Of a DNA stretch of 64,000 nucleotides, positions 8,569 through 15,869 are shown piece after piece. Under the pieces are notes generated by a model. It worked only from the letters and a program-made list of their open reading frames with translations, made no database searches and had not been told where the DNA came from. The position numbers and the translations under genes were made by a program. The stretch is from contig NZ_CP179213.1 of the NCBI RefSeq assembly GCF_051201685.1, positions 3,410,001-3,474,000 on the forward strand, read 5' to 3'. The DNA is from Luminiphilus sp051201685. Its GTDB lineage: Bacteria; Pseudomonadota; Gammaproteobacteria; Pseudomonadales; Halieaceae. Numbering within the stretch: position 1 is the stretch's first letter; each line of letters opens with the position of its first letter.

Positions 8569-9222
8569 TTGGCCCTCGCAATCTTCGACCTCGACAATAC
8601 CCTAATTGCCGGTGACTCAGACCACCGCTGGGGGGAATTTATTTGTGCCATTGGCTTAGTCGAAGCCACTCAGCATTCCGCCCAGAACGACAGCTTTTTA
8701 CAAGCTTATCAGGATGGCACCCTCGATATATTTGCCTATCTAGATTTTGCCTTGGGCCCGCTCGCAGGCCTCAAAACCCATGAAGTCGCGGTTTTGCAGC
8801 AAGAATTTATGGATGACTGGGTCGAACCTCTGATTCTATCCGCCGCTGAGGACCTGCTAGAAAAACACCGAAGGCGGGGTGATACCCTGCTGATCATCAC
8901 AGCAACCAATACCGTTGTGACCCGGCCCATCGCCGACCGCCTAAACGTTAAGCATCTTATTGGCTGCGAGGCCGAGTGCCTCGATGGCGTTTATACTGGG
9001 CGCCCCACTGGCATTCCCTCGTTTCAGGAGGGCAAAATAACCCGCCTGAAAGAGTGGCTTAAAACCCAAGACACCCCGTGGGAAACCAGCCACTTTTACA
9101 GTGACAGCCATAATGACCTGCCCCTGCTACAGTGGGTGGACCAACCCTACGCCGTTGACCCCGACTCCAAGCTACATGCGATTGCCACAGCCCGAAGCTG
9201 GCCAATTCTCTCTTTGCGATGA
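8569..9222 (+). CDS. HAD-superfamily (subfamily IB, SerB-like) phosphatase
   Basis: 217 residues. HAD motif I is FDLDNTLIAGDSD at residues 6-18 (nucleophile D7, acid D9). Motif II is in LLIITATN, and the motif III/IV region contains FYSDSHNDLPLL, the DxxxD metal site. This is the SerB/PSPase-like IB group whose Pseudomonas orthologue sits in the same place beside rppH; histidinol-phosphatase or phosphoserine phosphatase activity has been proposed for relatives, but the substrate cannot be read from sequence. TTG at 8569 is the start, with GGAG five bases upstream. Divergent from rppH. Confidence 0.88.
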   Translation: MALAIFDLDNTLIAGDSDHRWGEFICAIGLVEATQHSAQNDSFLQAYQDGTLDIFAYLDFALGPLAGLKTHEVAVLQQEFMDDWVEPLILSAAEDLLEKHRRRGDTLLIITATNTVVTRPIADRLNVKHLIGCEAECLDGVYTGRPTGIPSFQEGKITRLKEWLKTQDTPWETSHFYSDSHNDLPLLQWVDQPYAVDPDSKLHAIATARSWPILSLR

Positions 9223-9236
9223 CGTTTATTGTTTAA

Positions 9237-9254
9237 CGCTGGCAATTGCCAGCG
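9237..9254. terminator. Perfect 18-bp palindrome between convergent genes, possible bidirectional terminator
   Basis: CGCTGGCAATTGCCAGCG is a perfect palindrome lying between the stops of the HAD gene (9222) and gcvH (9271). It can fold as a stem in either transcript. There is no clean U-tract on either side, so factor-independent termination would be weak. Location between convergent genes is the main support. Confidence 0.4.
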
Positions 9255-9270
9255 ATTCGGTCAAGCCAGA

Positions 9271-9663
9271 TTAGTCTTCGCCAGTACAGGCATCGGCATA
9301 ATCATCGGCCGTCAACATGCCCTCTAACTCGCTGAGATCCTCTACCTTCACCCTAAAAAACCATCCATCGTTGTAAGGGTCACTGTTGATTAACTCGGGC
9401 TCGTCCTCGAGGTTCTCATTAAGCGCAACCACCTCACCCGTTACAGGAGAATAAATGTCTGATGCGGCCTTAACCGACTCAACAAGCCCCGCTTGATCTC
9501 CACCCGCGAGCTGGTCACCGATGCCGGGCAACTCAACATACACCACGTCACCTAAACTCTCCTGCGCATGTTCGGATATGCCCACGGTTACCGTGCCATC
9601 CTCTTCAATACGGGCCCATTCGTGGCTTTTGGCATACTTCAGTTCCGACGGATTATTACTCAT
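9271..9663 (-). CDS. gcvH: Glycine cleavage system H protein
   Basis: Lipoyl carrier of the glycine cleavage complex that shuttles the aminomethyl group between P, T and L proteins. 130 residues from ATG 9663 (an in-frame GTG one codon earlier is possible). YAKSHEWARIEEDG begins the fold, and the lipoyl-lysine site is VESVKAASD with K65. It stands alone here: no gcvT or gcvP in the window, and its upstream neighbour is a ubiquinone gene. A 16-bp inverted repeat lies 31-46 bases before the start. Confidence 0.96.
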   Translation of the reverse strand: MSNNPSELKYAKSHEWARIEEDGTVTVGISEHAQESLGDVVYVELPGIGDQLAGGDQAGLVESVKAASDIYSPVTGEVVALNENLEDEPELINSDPYNDGWFFRVKVEDLSELEGMLTADDYADACTGED

Positions 9664-9693
9664 CACTTCATCTCACTACTGCTTGGTTAAATT

Positions 9694-9709
9694 CGATCAC
9701 TTGTGATCG
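9694..9709. promoter_or_regulatory. Inverted repeat CGATCAC-TT-GTGATCG in the gcvH upstream region
   Basis: Seven-base arms (CGATCAC and GTGATCG) separated by TT, centred about 38 bases before the gcvH ATG, in the only 116-bp gap between ubiI and gcvH. The short two-base centre argues against a terminator and suits a dimeric DNA-binding protein. The regulator is unknown. Confidence 0.4.
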
Positions 9710-9782
9710 GTTCTTCAGAAACGTCCTGACACTGCAAAGCAAATACTCACTGGCAAAACACCAGAGGTCGCCGCAACCGAAA

Positions 9783-10982
9783 TTACGTCAAAGCCTGTCG
9801 GGCGAGCCAGTTCTTAAGGGGCGTCGCGGCATCAGTCCAAGATAAGCCCATGTTACGGGCCACTCTGATGGCTGGATGCGTGGAACCAAATCCACGTTTG
9901 AACGCTTCCATGGCTGACATCATTAATAGGTTATCGGTTTTTCTGCGGCGCTGATAGCGACGCAATGTCCGCTCGCTTCCCAGCGCGACTCCCTGTTGCC
10001 ACGCCCGTCCCACCTCCTCTGACAGCACGGCAACGTCCTTGAGGCCAAGATTAATACCCTGCCCCGCCAAAGGGTGAATACTGTGTGCCGCATCACCCAC
10101 CAAGGCAACCCCTTGATGCACATAATCCACAGCGTGGCACTGGCGAAGCGGGAACACCCCCCGTCGGCCAATAGCCTCTACAGCAAGACCATTAGAGGCA
10201 AGTGCGAGATTCAGTTGAGCCATAAATGCGTCATCATCCAAGCTCTGCAGCGGCTCCCACTGATGGTCATCTAGAGACCAAACAATGGAACACAGCCGGG
10301 AATCAGATAAGGGAAGCAATGCAAGAGGCCCGGTATCTAAAAATGCTTGATAGCAGGTTTTTTTATGTTCTTCGGTGAGCCTCACCGTAGCGACAATAGC
10401 GTGCTGGTGATACGACCATGTCCTAACAGCAAAACCCGCGAGGTCCCGGGTGCGTGATTTTGCGCCATCGGCACCCACGAGCAAGGCTGTCGTTAAGTGT
10501 CGCCCCTGATGTGTCTCCATAGTGACCGCGTCATGCTGCGAAAAATCTGCGGCCTCTAAACTGTCCTCCCAGTGCACCCGAATGTTGTTCTGTTCATCAA
10601 TTTTTTTCAGCAGCGCTTGAACCGTAACGCGGTTTTCAACGATATGGCCTAGCAGCGGCACCTCCAGAGACTCTGCAGAAAAAGCGATGCGACCCGTACC
10701 TGCACCATCCCAAACCGCCATATCGGTATAGGGGCCAACCCGGTGCCGTTCCATTTCCTGCCAAACACCTCGCTCAGCCAACCATGCAGTCGATGAAGGT
10801 GTGAGCGCGCTGACCCTTGCGTCCCAACCCGCAAGATCTGAGACGCGAGGAGGTGCTGAGGGCTGACTGCCCGCCTCAATAATTGTGACCTTCATACCCT
10901 GCTGGGCCAACCCTAGTGCCAGAGACAACCCCGCGATTCCCGCACCCACAATCACTATATCGCTACTTTCAGCGGCAGCCAT
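9783..10982 (-). CDS. ubiI: FAD-dependent ubiquinone biosynthesis hydroxylase (UbiI/VisC-like)
   Basis: 399-residue UbiH/UbiF/VisC family flavoprotein monooxygenase. It begins DIVIVGAGIAGLSLALGLAQ (FAD Rossmann, residues 9-28) and carries the family signature GDAAHSIHPLAGQGINLGL. It hydroxylates the ring of a ubiquinone precursor, probably C5 given its position after ubiH as in Pseudomonas, but UbiF (C6) cannot be excluded by eye. ATG at 10982 overlaps the ubiH stop by one base (TGATG). Third gene of the ygfB-pepP-ubiH-ubiI cluster. Confidence 0.88.
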   Translation of the reverse strand: MAAAESSDIVIVGAGIAGLSLALGLAQQGMKVTIIEAGSQPSAPPRVSDLAGWDARVSALTPSSTAWLAERGVWQEMERHRVGPYTDMAVWDGAGTGRIAFSAESLEVPLLGHIVENRVTVQALLKKIDEQNNIRVHWEDSLEAADFSQHDAVTMETHQGRHLTTALLVGADGAKSRTRDLAGFAVRTWSYHQHAIVATVRLTEEHKKTCYQAFLDTGPLALLPLSDSRLCSIVWSLDDHQWEPLQSLDDDAFMAQLNLALASNGLAVEAIGRRGVFPLRQCHAVDYVHQGVALVGDAAHSIHPLAGQGINLGLKDVAVLSEEVGRAWQQGVALGSERTLRRYQRRRKTDNLLMMSAMEAFKRGFGSTHPAIRVARNMGLSWTDAATPLKNWLARQALT

Positions 10983-12190
10983 CAGTGACGCCCCTCATGC
11001 ACTAGATCCATACCCTTGCCCGTACCACGCCGAGCGATAGTCCTACGTAACGGCACCAGCAGATCTAATCCTACGAGCGCGGCATCCCTCGGGAGGTCTA
11101 AAAAGACACCTCGAGACCGGAAGAGGGTGGCAAGAAAATCCGTAGCGCGGGTGGTCTCTTGCTGGTCCTTGGCAACTGCAGATTCGTACTGTCTTAGCGC
11201 CGGGAGTGACAGAGAGTCCTCGCCGCGACCTCGAGTCACAGCCAGTGTCTGGGCTAAACGGCTGGCATCGCGCAAGGACAGGTTGAACCCCTGGCCAGCA
11301 ACAGGATGCAAAGTATGTGCTGCATTTCCCGCTATCACGATGCCTGCACGGACCTGTTCTCGGACCGAAATTCTGGATAAGTCCCAAGCGGTGCGGCGAC
11401 CCACATCAGTCAATCGCCCCAACCGCCAGCCTACAGCTCGCTGCAAAGCCTGTAAAAATTCGGCGTCGTCAGCGCCCTCGAGAGCACGGGATTCATCAGT
11501 GTGCATGGACCAGATTAGGTTGTAACGCTGGCTACCGGAAACGTCATCGGGCAGCGGCAGTAGCGCTATCGGCCCATGCTCAGTAAAGCGCTCCCAAGCG
11601 GTACCCTCTGACACGCCTTCAAAACGAACGTTGGCGGCCACCGCCCTCTGTTTTACATCCCTCCTCACCATATTTACGCCTAAGTGATGGCATAACGATG
11701 AATCGGCGCCATCGGCGATCACCACCAAATCAGCAACAATAGGGGCCTCTTCACCTCTCAAGATTGCAGGACTGGCGCCGCTGACATCGACACCGGTTAC
11801 GCCAGCGGGGGCTTGCAGTACAACACCACTGTCAGCAGCAAGTTTGAGGAGCGCAGCGCCAACAAAGTGGTTCTCTACAACATAACCGAGGGCCGCTTCC
11901 CCAACGTCACTCGCCTCCATAACAGCGCTGCCAAAACGACCGCGACTTGAGACATGAATGGCCTTAATAGCCGCTCCAACAGCCTCAATTTGCGGCCAAA
12001 TACCCCAAGACGTCAGGATATCTCGACTTGCTAGATTTAGTGCTGTCGCTCGAGAATCGAGGGCACTGGGCGCGCCAGAGGGTAGAGCTCGGGCCTCCAG
12101 CACTCGCACCGCAGCCGATGGCAGGCTGCGCTTGAGGGCTATTGCAAAGGCAAGCCCCACCATACCTCCGCCAACAATTTCGACTCGCAC
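10982..12190 (-). CDS. ubiH: 2-octaprenyl-6-methoxyphenol hydroxylase (UbiH)
   Basis: UbiH/UbiF family FAD monooxygenase acting on a ubiquinone intermediate. The Rossmann motif is EIVGGGMVGLAFAIAL and the family signature GNAAHTLHPVAGQGFNLSL (note GNAAH instead of GDAAH). I prefer GTG at 12190, 11 bases after the pepP stop, because family members begin a few residues before the first strand; this gives about 402 residues. A longer reading to ATG 12253 would overlap pepP by 53 bases and add a basic 21-residue leader with no clear ribosome site. It lies between pepP and ubiI, the standard context. Confidence 0.9.
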   Translation of the reverse strand: MRVEIVGGGMVGLAFAIALKRSLPSAAVRVLEARALPSGAPSALDSRATALNLASRDILTSWGIWPQIEAVGAAIKAIHVSSRGRFGSAVMEASDVGEAALGYVVENHFVGAALLKLAADSGVVLQAPAGVTGVDVSGASPAILRGEEAPIVADLVVIADGADSSLCHHLGVNMVRRDVKQRAVAANVRFEGVSEGTAWERFTEHGPIALLPLPDDVSGSQRYNLIWSMHTDESRALEGADDAEFLQALQRAVGWRLGRLTDVGRRTAWDLSRISVREQVRAGIVIAGNAAHTLHPVAGQGFNLSLRDASRLAQTLAVTRGRGEDSLSLPALRQYESAVAKDQQETTRATDFLATLFRSRGVFLDLPRDAALVGLDLLVPLRRTIARRGTGKGMDLVHEGRH

Positions 12191-12200
12191 GGGGGCGTGC

Positions 12201-13515
12201 TTAGCTCGCTGCCATAAGCTTTTCAATGCCTTCAATGGTTTTAGGCACGCCATCGGTGAGCACTTCGCAGCCCTCGGCAGTTACCGCAACATCATCTTCA
12301 ATACGCACCCCAATACCCCGCCACTTCTTGGCCACTTTGTTGTTAGTGGGCGATACATAGATGCCGGGCTCAATGGTGAGAACCATTCCAGGCTCGAGCT
12401 GTCGCCATTTGCCATCGATTCGATAGTCACCGACATCATGCACATCCATACCCAGCCAATGGCCCGCGCGATGCATGTAGAAGTCTTTGTACGCCTCTGC
12501 CTTTATCAGGTCTTTTTCGTTACCTTTTAACAGGCCAAGCTCAACGAGGCCTCGGGTAATCACACGAACCGTTGCATCGTGAGGTTGATTCCAAGTATTC
12601 CCCGGCTTCACCTTGGCGATCGCGGCCAGTTGCGCCTTGAGGACAACCTCATATAACGCTCGTTGCTCAGGGCTGAAGCGCCCGTTGACCGGAAACGTCC
12701 GCGTAATGTCTGCGGCATATCCCTGGTATTCGCAGCCCGCATCAATCAAGACAAGGTCTCCGTCTCGCAGCTTGTCGCGGTTCTCGGTGTAGTGCAGCAC
12801 GCAGGCATTCTGTCCGCCGCCAACAATACTGTTGTAGGCGGCCGCCCTCGCACCATTTTCGACAAACTCATGGAGAATGGCGCCCTCAAGGTGATACTCG
12901 TACCGGCCTTCACGGCTTTCGCGCATGGCTCGGCAATGCGCCTCTGCTGAGATCGCGCCCGCGCGTCGCATTATTTTCAACTCTTGAGCTGTTTTAAACA
13001 GCCGCTGCTCATGCAACAGAAAAGCCAAGTCGGTAAAGTCGCCCGGAGGCTTCGCACCCGTTCTGATCTGGCGTCGAATCTGATTAACCCAGCCCATAAC
13101 TCGACGATCAAAATCATCGTTGTGACCCATAGAATAGTAAATATGCTGCTTACTCTCTAAGAGCCCCGGCAAAATATCGTCGATGTCCTCAATAGGGAAA
13201 GCGTCATCCATACCGAATTCAGCAACGGCGCCTTCCGGACCCGCTCGATAGCCATTCCATAACTCCATTTCGGGGTCACGATCCCGACAAAAAAGTAACC
13301 TGGCCTGCTCTGCGGCCGGGGATCAGCACCAAGACACCATCGGGCTCATCAAAGCCCGTGAGGTACAAAAAGTCGCTGTCTTGGCGGAAAGTGTATTCGG
13401 TGTCCCGGCTGCGCGTGCATTCTCGAGCAGCGGGCACTAGAGCAATGCTGTTGGGCTCCATCATTGCCATTAAGTTTTTACGACGGCGGCTGTACTCGGC
13501 TTTGCTGATATTCAC
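12201..13515 (-). pseudogene. pepP: Xaa-Pro aminopeptidase PepP, disrupted by a one-base frameshift
   Basis: Two adjacent frames together make one PepP (M24B, about 437 residues). The first part, 13515-13276, starts MNISKAEYSRRRKNLMA and ends at a premature TGA after PGRRAGQVTF. The second runs from about 13287 to 12201 and opens FCRDRDPEMELWNGYRAG, which is the expected continuation. Deleting one T from the T6 run (coding sense, 13289-13294) restores a seamless protein. The catalytic half is intact: DAG and ADITRTF (Asp ligands), HRAGHWLGMDVHD, TIEPGIY and RIEDD. It is either a sequencing or assembly error, or a recent inactivation. As written, the aminopeptidase would not be made. Confidence 0.88.
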
Positions 13516-13539
13516 GTTGCTTCCTTCTCGGTGGTTAAC

Positions 13540-14115
13540 TTAGTCCTGATGACTCAAGGCATCAGTCAATATATTCAGGGCCGCAAGTCGAAGATAGTCA
13601 ATCAACTCCTCCAGCTCCCGCTCGTTGTCGTCGCTTTCTTCTTCGCTGATATCAACTTGTGCAATCGCAGCAAAATCCTTCAGCGAGTCTGCAGTATTGG
13701 GGTCAACCGGCTCCGATGCCGCATCAGCCGCTGCAACGGCCTGAGTAAACCCGGTCAAAAATCCTGTCGCCCAGCGACCGAGCGAGGTCAATCGTATGTC
13801 AAAGGCTTCGTCGTCTTCAGGAAGCAGTGGGCCGAAAGCAAAATCGGTATCTCGAGCTGCAGACAGGGTCGCAGCCAGTAAGCGCGTTGCGAAGTCCGCC
13901 GATTCTCCGTGTAAATCCACGGCCAGTGCCTTTTCCAGTAGACCCAACGCCGCGGTCCTCTGTTCATCGGTGTCGTGAGCCATTCCGGCTGCCAGCAATC
14001 CGGTTGCTGCCCCGTGGAGCTCTGAAGGGTTCAGCATGAGCCCAACACCCAATAGCACATCGGCTGACTCTTGCCAGTCGGGCATGGTTTCATAGTCACC
14101 TAGGGCATCGAGCAC
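13540..14115 (-). CDS. ygfB: YgfB/UPF0149 family protein
   Basis: 191 residues from GTG 14115, which is preceded at eight bases by AGAGGAG; a longer TTG/ATG-type extension to 14154 has no such site. LNPSELHGAATGLLAAG is the YgfB/YecA-family N-terminal signature, and LGRWATGFLTGF plus the acidic EEESDDNERELEELIDYLR tail are typical. All-alpha cytoplasmic protein. In Pseudomonas, YgfB affects the alp/ampDh3 beta-lactam response, but no general function is fixed. First gene of the cluster with pepP (24-base gap) and the two ubi genes, divergent from the zapA operon. Confidence 0.9.
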   Translation of the reverse strand: MLDALGDYETMPDWQESADVLLGVGLMLNPSELHGAATGLLAAGMAHDTDEQRTAALGLLEKALAVDLHGESADFATRLLAATLSAARDTDFAFGPLLPEDDEAFDIRLTSLGRWATGFLTGFTQAVAAADAASEPVDPNTADSLKDFAAIAQVDISEEESDDNERELEELIDYLRLAALNILTDALSHQD

Positions 14116-14235
14116 AACGTTTTCTCCTCTGGCCCGGCGGTACAAACAACCCATTTGCTTCGCATATCGCCGAACTTCTCAACTCATTCTTCGCTTTATC
14201 GGCCAGAACACTGATATGTCTCACTTTTCATAGCA

Positions 14236-14265
14236 TTGACCCACCGCGCCGGCAGCACATATAGT
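14236..14265 (+). promoter_or_regulatory. Sigma-70-type promoter for the TIGR02449-zapA operon
   Basis: TTGACC (14236-14241) and TATAGT (14260-14265) are separated by 18 bases, and the first ATG is 23 bases downstream. It is the best promoter match in the divergent ygfB/zapA region. Confidence 0.65.
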
Positions 14266-14288
14266 GCAGGATAACCTCATCAAGTGTA

Positions 14289-14504
14289 ATGGCCGTGGCT
14301 GAGAAACTCATCCAATCTTTGGAAAAGAAAATCTCCGACCTCATTGAATTAAGCAATGAGTTGAATCGTGAAAATAGGCAGCTCAAATTGCGCACGGCTG
14401 AATTACAGCGTGAACGCAAAGAATTACTGGAGCGACAGCGTCAAGCTGGCGACTTTATTAACGGATCCCTCGAGCGTCTGCGCAAAATTGAGGGCGGGTT
14501 ATGA
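14289..14504 (+). CDS. TIGR02449 family small coiled-coil protein
   Basis: 71 residues, almost entirely one charged coiled coil (LIQSLEKKISDLIELSNELNR and onward). This is the small TIGR02449/ZapB-like family that precedes zapA in many gammaproteobacteria. Its stop overlaps the zapA ATG by four bases, so the two are coupled, suggesting a role beside ZapA at the division site. That role is inference from context and fold type; no motif proves it. Confidence 0.85.
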   Translation: MAVAEKLIQSLEKKISDLIELSNELNRENRQLKLRTAELQRERKELLERQRQAGDFINGSLERLRKIEGGL

Positions 14505-14818
14505 GTCGCACTCCGACCCTAACCGTTGAAATACTCGATAAAGAGTATCAAGTCGCTTGCCCGCCTGAGCAGGAGTCCGAACTCCTCTCCGCCGCACATC
14601 ACCTCGACCAGCAAATGCGGGATATTCGAGCGGCAGGGAAAGTCATTGGTTTAGAGCGCGTTGCCATTATGGCCGCCCTAAACCTCAGCCATGAAGTTCT
14701 CAGCCTGCAGGGCGGCGAAGCACCAAAACCCTTTGATGGCCATGAAGATCGGCTGAAGACACTCGCCAGCAAATTAGACGAAGCCCTTTACCAGCTAAGG
14801 CAACTGGAAATCAACTAG
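14501..14818 (+). CDS. zapA: Cell division protein ZapA
   Basis: 105-residue ZapA: an N-terminal beta-sheet domain (TVEILDKEYQVACPPEQE, binding FtsZ) followed by a long C-terminal helix (LKTLASKLDEALYQLRQLE) that makes the tetramer. It cross-links FtsZ protofilaments in the Z ring. ATG overlaps the TIGR02449 gene stop. Immediately downstream comes 6S RNA and then ygfA, the canonical zapA-ssrS-ygfA order. Confidence 0.95.
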   Translation: MSRTPTLTVEILDKEYQVACPPEQESELLSAAHHLDQQMRDIRAAGKVIGLERVAIMAALNLSHEVLSLQGGEAPKPFDGHEDRLKTLASKLDEALYQLRQLEIN

Positions 14819-14829
14819 CGGCTTTCCGC

Positions 14830-14835
14830 TATAAT
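14830..14835 (+). promoter_or_regulatory. -10 element of the 6S RNA promoter
   Basis: A consensus TATAAT lies six bases before the predicted 5' end of 6S RNA and just after the zapA stop (14818). No good -35 is seen, so the promoter may rely on the perfect -10. Confidence 0.6.
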
Positions 14836-14840
14836 GAGGC

Positions 14841-15020
14841 TGCAGCCTGGCGTATTGGCCAGACAGTCAGTCCTCGAGCCGATAATGCTACACCCGGGGA
14901 CCACCGTACGCTGTTGTTGTGCAAATCCGGCACGTCCGGAGAGCCTGATACAGCACGGCGGTCACCACCTTGAGCCTCAGGGTTCAAGGGCGACACCGTC
15001 AGCGGTACGCTGGGTTGCCC
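14841..15020 (+). ncRNA. ssrS: 6S RNA
   Basis: About 180 nt between zapA and ygfA, the conserved location. The ends pair: GCAGCCTGGCGTA (14842-14854) with TACGCTGGGTTGC (15006-15018), 13 pairs including GU. Recognisable conserved segments include GAGCCGATA, CGTCCGGAGAGCC and CACCTTGAGCC followed by AGGGTTCAAGGG. TATAAT at 14830-14835 lies six bases before the mapped 5' end. 6S RNA mimics an open promoter and sequesters sigma-70 RNA polymerase in stationary phase. Exact termini are estimated from the stem. Confidence 0.88.
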
Positions 15021-15038
15021 TCCATATAGGTCATAGCC

Positions 15039-15593
15039 ATGAGTGCCACCACTGCCAAGACCACATGGCGACGGAAGATGCGGCAACTGCGAGATCAGCA
15101 GAGCCCACGGTCGCTGCCACCCCTGCTCCACACGCTAACTGCCGCGCCTTGCTGGAAAAATGCTTCGACCATTGCAAGCTATTGCCCGTTAGGATCGGAA
15201 CAGACGCCTTCACTCATTGAGAACGCCGCTGTCAAAGAGGGCAAGACCGTAGTTTACCCTCGGGTTTTGGGTTCAGGAAAAATGGTCTTCAAAGCGCCAG
15301 TGCCCAGAGACACTTTTGAAATCAGCCCCTACGGCATCCATGAACCTCCAGCCTCCGCAAACACTTTAGACAGCTCAAAGATTAACCTGTTCCTGATACC
15401 CCTGCTGGCCTGTGACCAATATGGAACCCGGCTGGGCTATGGGGGCGGTTACTACGATCGACTGCTTGAGACAGCACCGGGCTTCAGGTGTGGATTAGGT
15501 TTCGATTTCCAAAAGGTGACAGATCTCCCCAGGGAGCAGCACGATGTGCGAATGCAGGGCTTTCTTTCGAACTCGGGATTTGAGATTTTCTAA
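15039..15593 (+). CDS. ygfA: 5-formyltetrahydrofolate cyclo-ligase
   Basis: Converts 5-formyl-THF to 5,10-methenyl-THF with ATP. 184 residues, normal. An N-terminal basic helix (KTTWRRKMRQLRDQQ) precedes the Rossmann-like core, and the family signature is DQYGTRLGYGGGYYDRLL. It sits 18 bases after the 6S RNA, probably processed from a shared 6S-ygfA transcript, as in E. coli. The small minus-strand gene downstream is convergent. Confidence 0.95.
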   Translation: MSATTAKTTWRRKMRQLRDQQSPRSLPPLLHTLTAAPCWKNASTIASYCPLGSEQTPSLIENAAVKEGKTVVYPRVLGSGKMVFKAPVPRDTFEISPYGIHEPPASANTLDSSKINLFLIPLLACDQYGTRLGYGGGYYDRLLETAPGFRCGLGFDFQKVTDLPREQHDVRMQGFLSNSGFEIF

Positions 15594-15612
15594 AGCGCGC
15601 CAGACGAGAGAG

Positions 15613-15750
15613 TTACTGTACTAGGATGCCCGCTTGTTGCGGAGCCATACTGGTATCGGGGGCGGCATCGGTTATGAAAGATCCCGTAACGGCTCCCAAA
15701 ACAACGACTACCGCAATCACTAGTAAAATATCGGGTTTTTTGTGACCCAT
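15613..15750 (-). CDS. Small single-span membrane protein
   Basis: 45 residues from ATG 15750: MGHKKPDILLVIAVVVVLG is a basic start plus one clear membrane helix, followed by an exported-looking tail ending QQAGILVQ. A GTG-initiated reading to 15816 is possible but adds a segment without membrane or signal features. The ribosome site is weak. It lies 119 bases after the ilvA stop, in the same direction, behind its own short leader containing GTGACACGCGTCAC (arms GTGAC/GTCAC). I do not recognise the family; codon pattern and the helix make it more likely real than chance. Confidence 0.5.
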   Translation of the reverse strand: MGHKKPDILLVIAVVVVLGAVTGSFITDAAPDTSMAPQQAGILVQ

Positions 15751-15869
15751 GGTATTGGCGCCCGTGGAAAATGACTTTCTGCAAACCCGCGTCGAATAAA
15801 TAGTGACGCGTGTCACAAATTAGCCTGTACAGTGCGCCCTTAGCTATATTTTGTCAATATTTCACAAAA

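Noticed and set aside
9664..9782. Glycine riboswitch before gcvH
   Set aside because: The gap of about 118 bp shows none of the conserved glycine aptamer pattern; only the 16-bp inverted repeat stands out.
13285..13298. Programmed -1 frameshift in pepP at T TTT TTG
   Set aside because: The heptamer has the slippery form, but the downstream frame needs a +1 shift, not -1, and PepP has no known recoding. An indel is simpler.
15796..15816. GTG start at 15816 for the small membrane protein
   Set aside because: Would add 22 residues without signal or membrane features and start inside the GTGAC/GTCAC inverted repeat; ATG 15750 is preferred.
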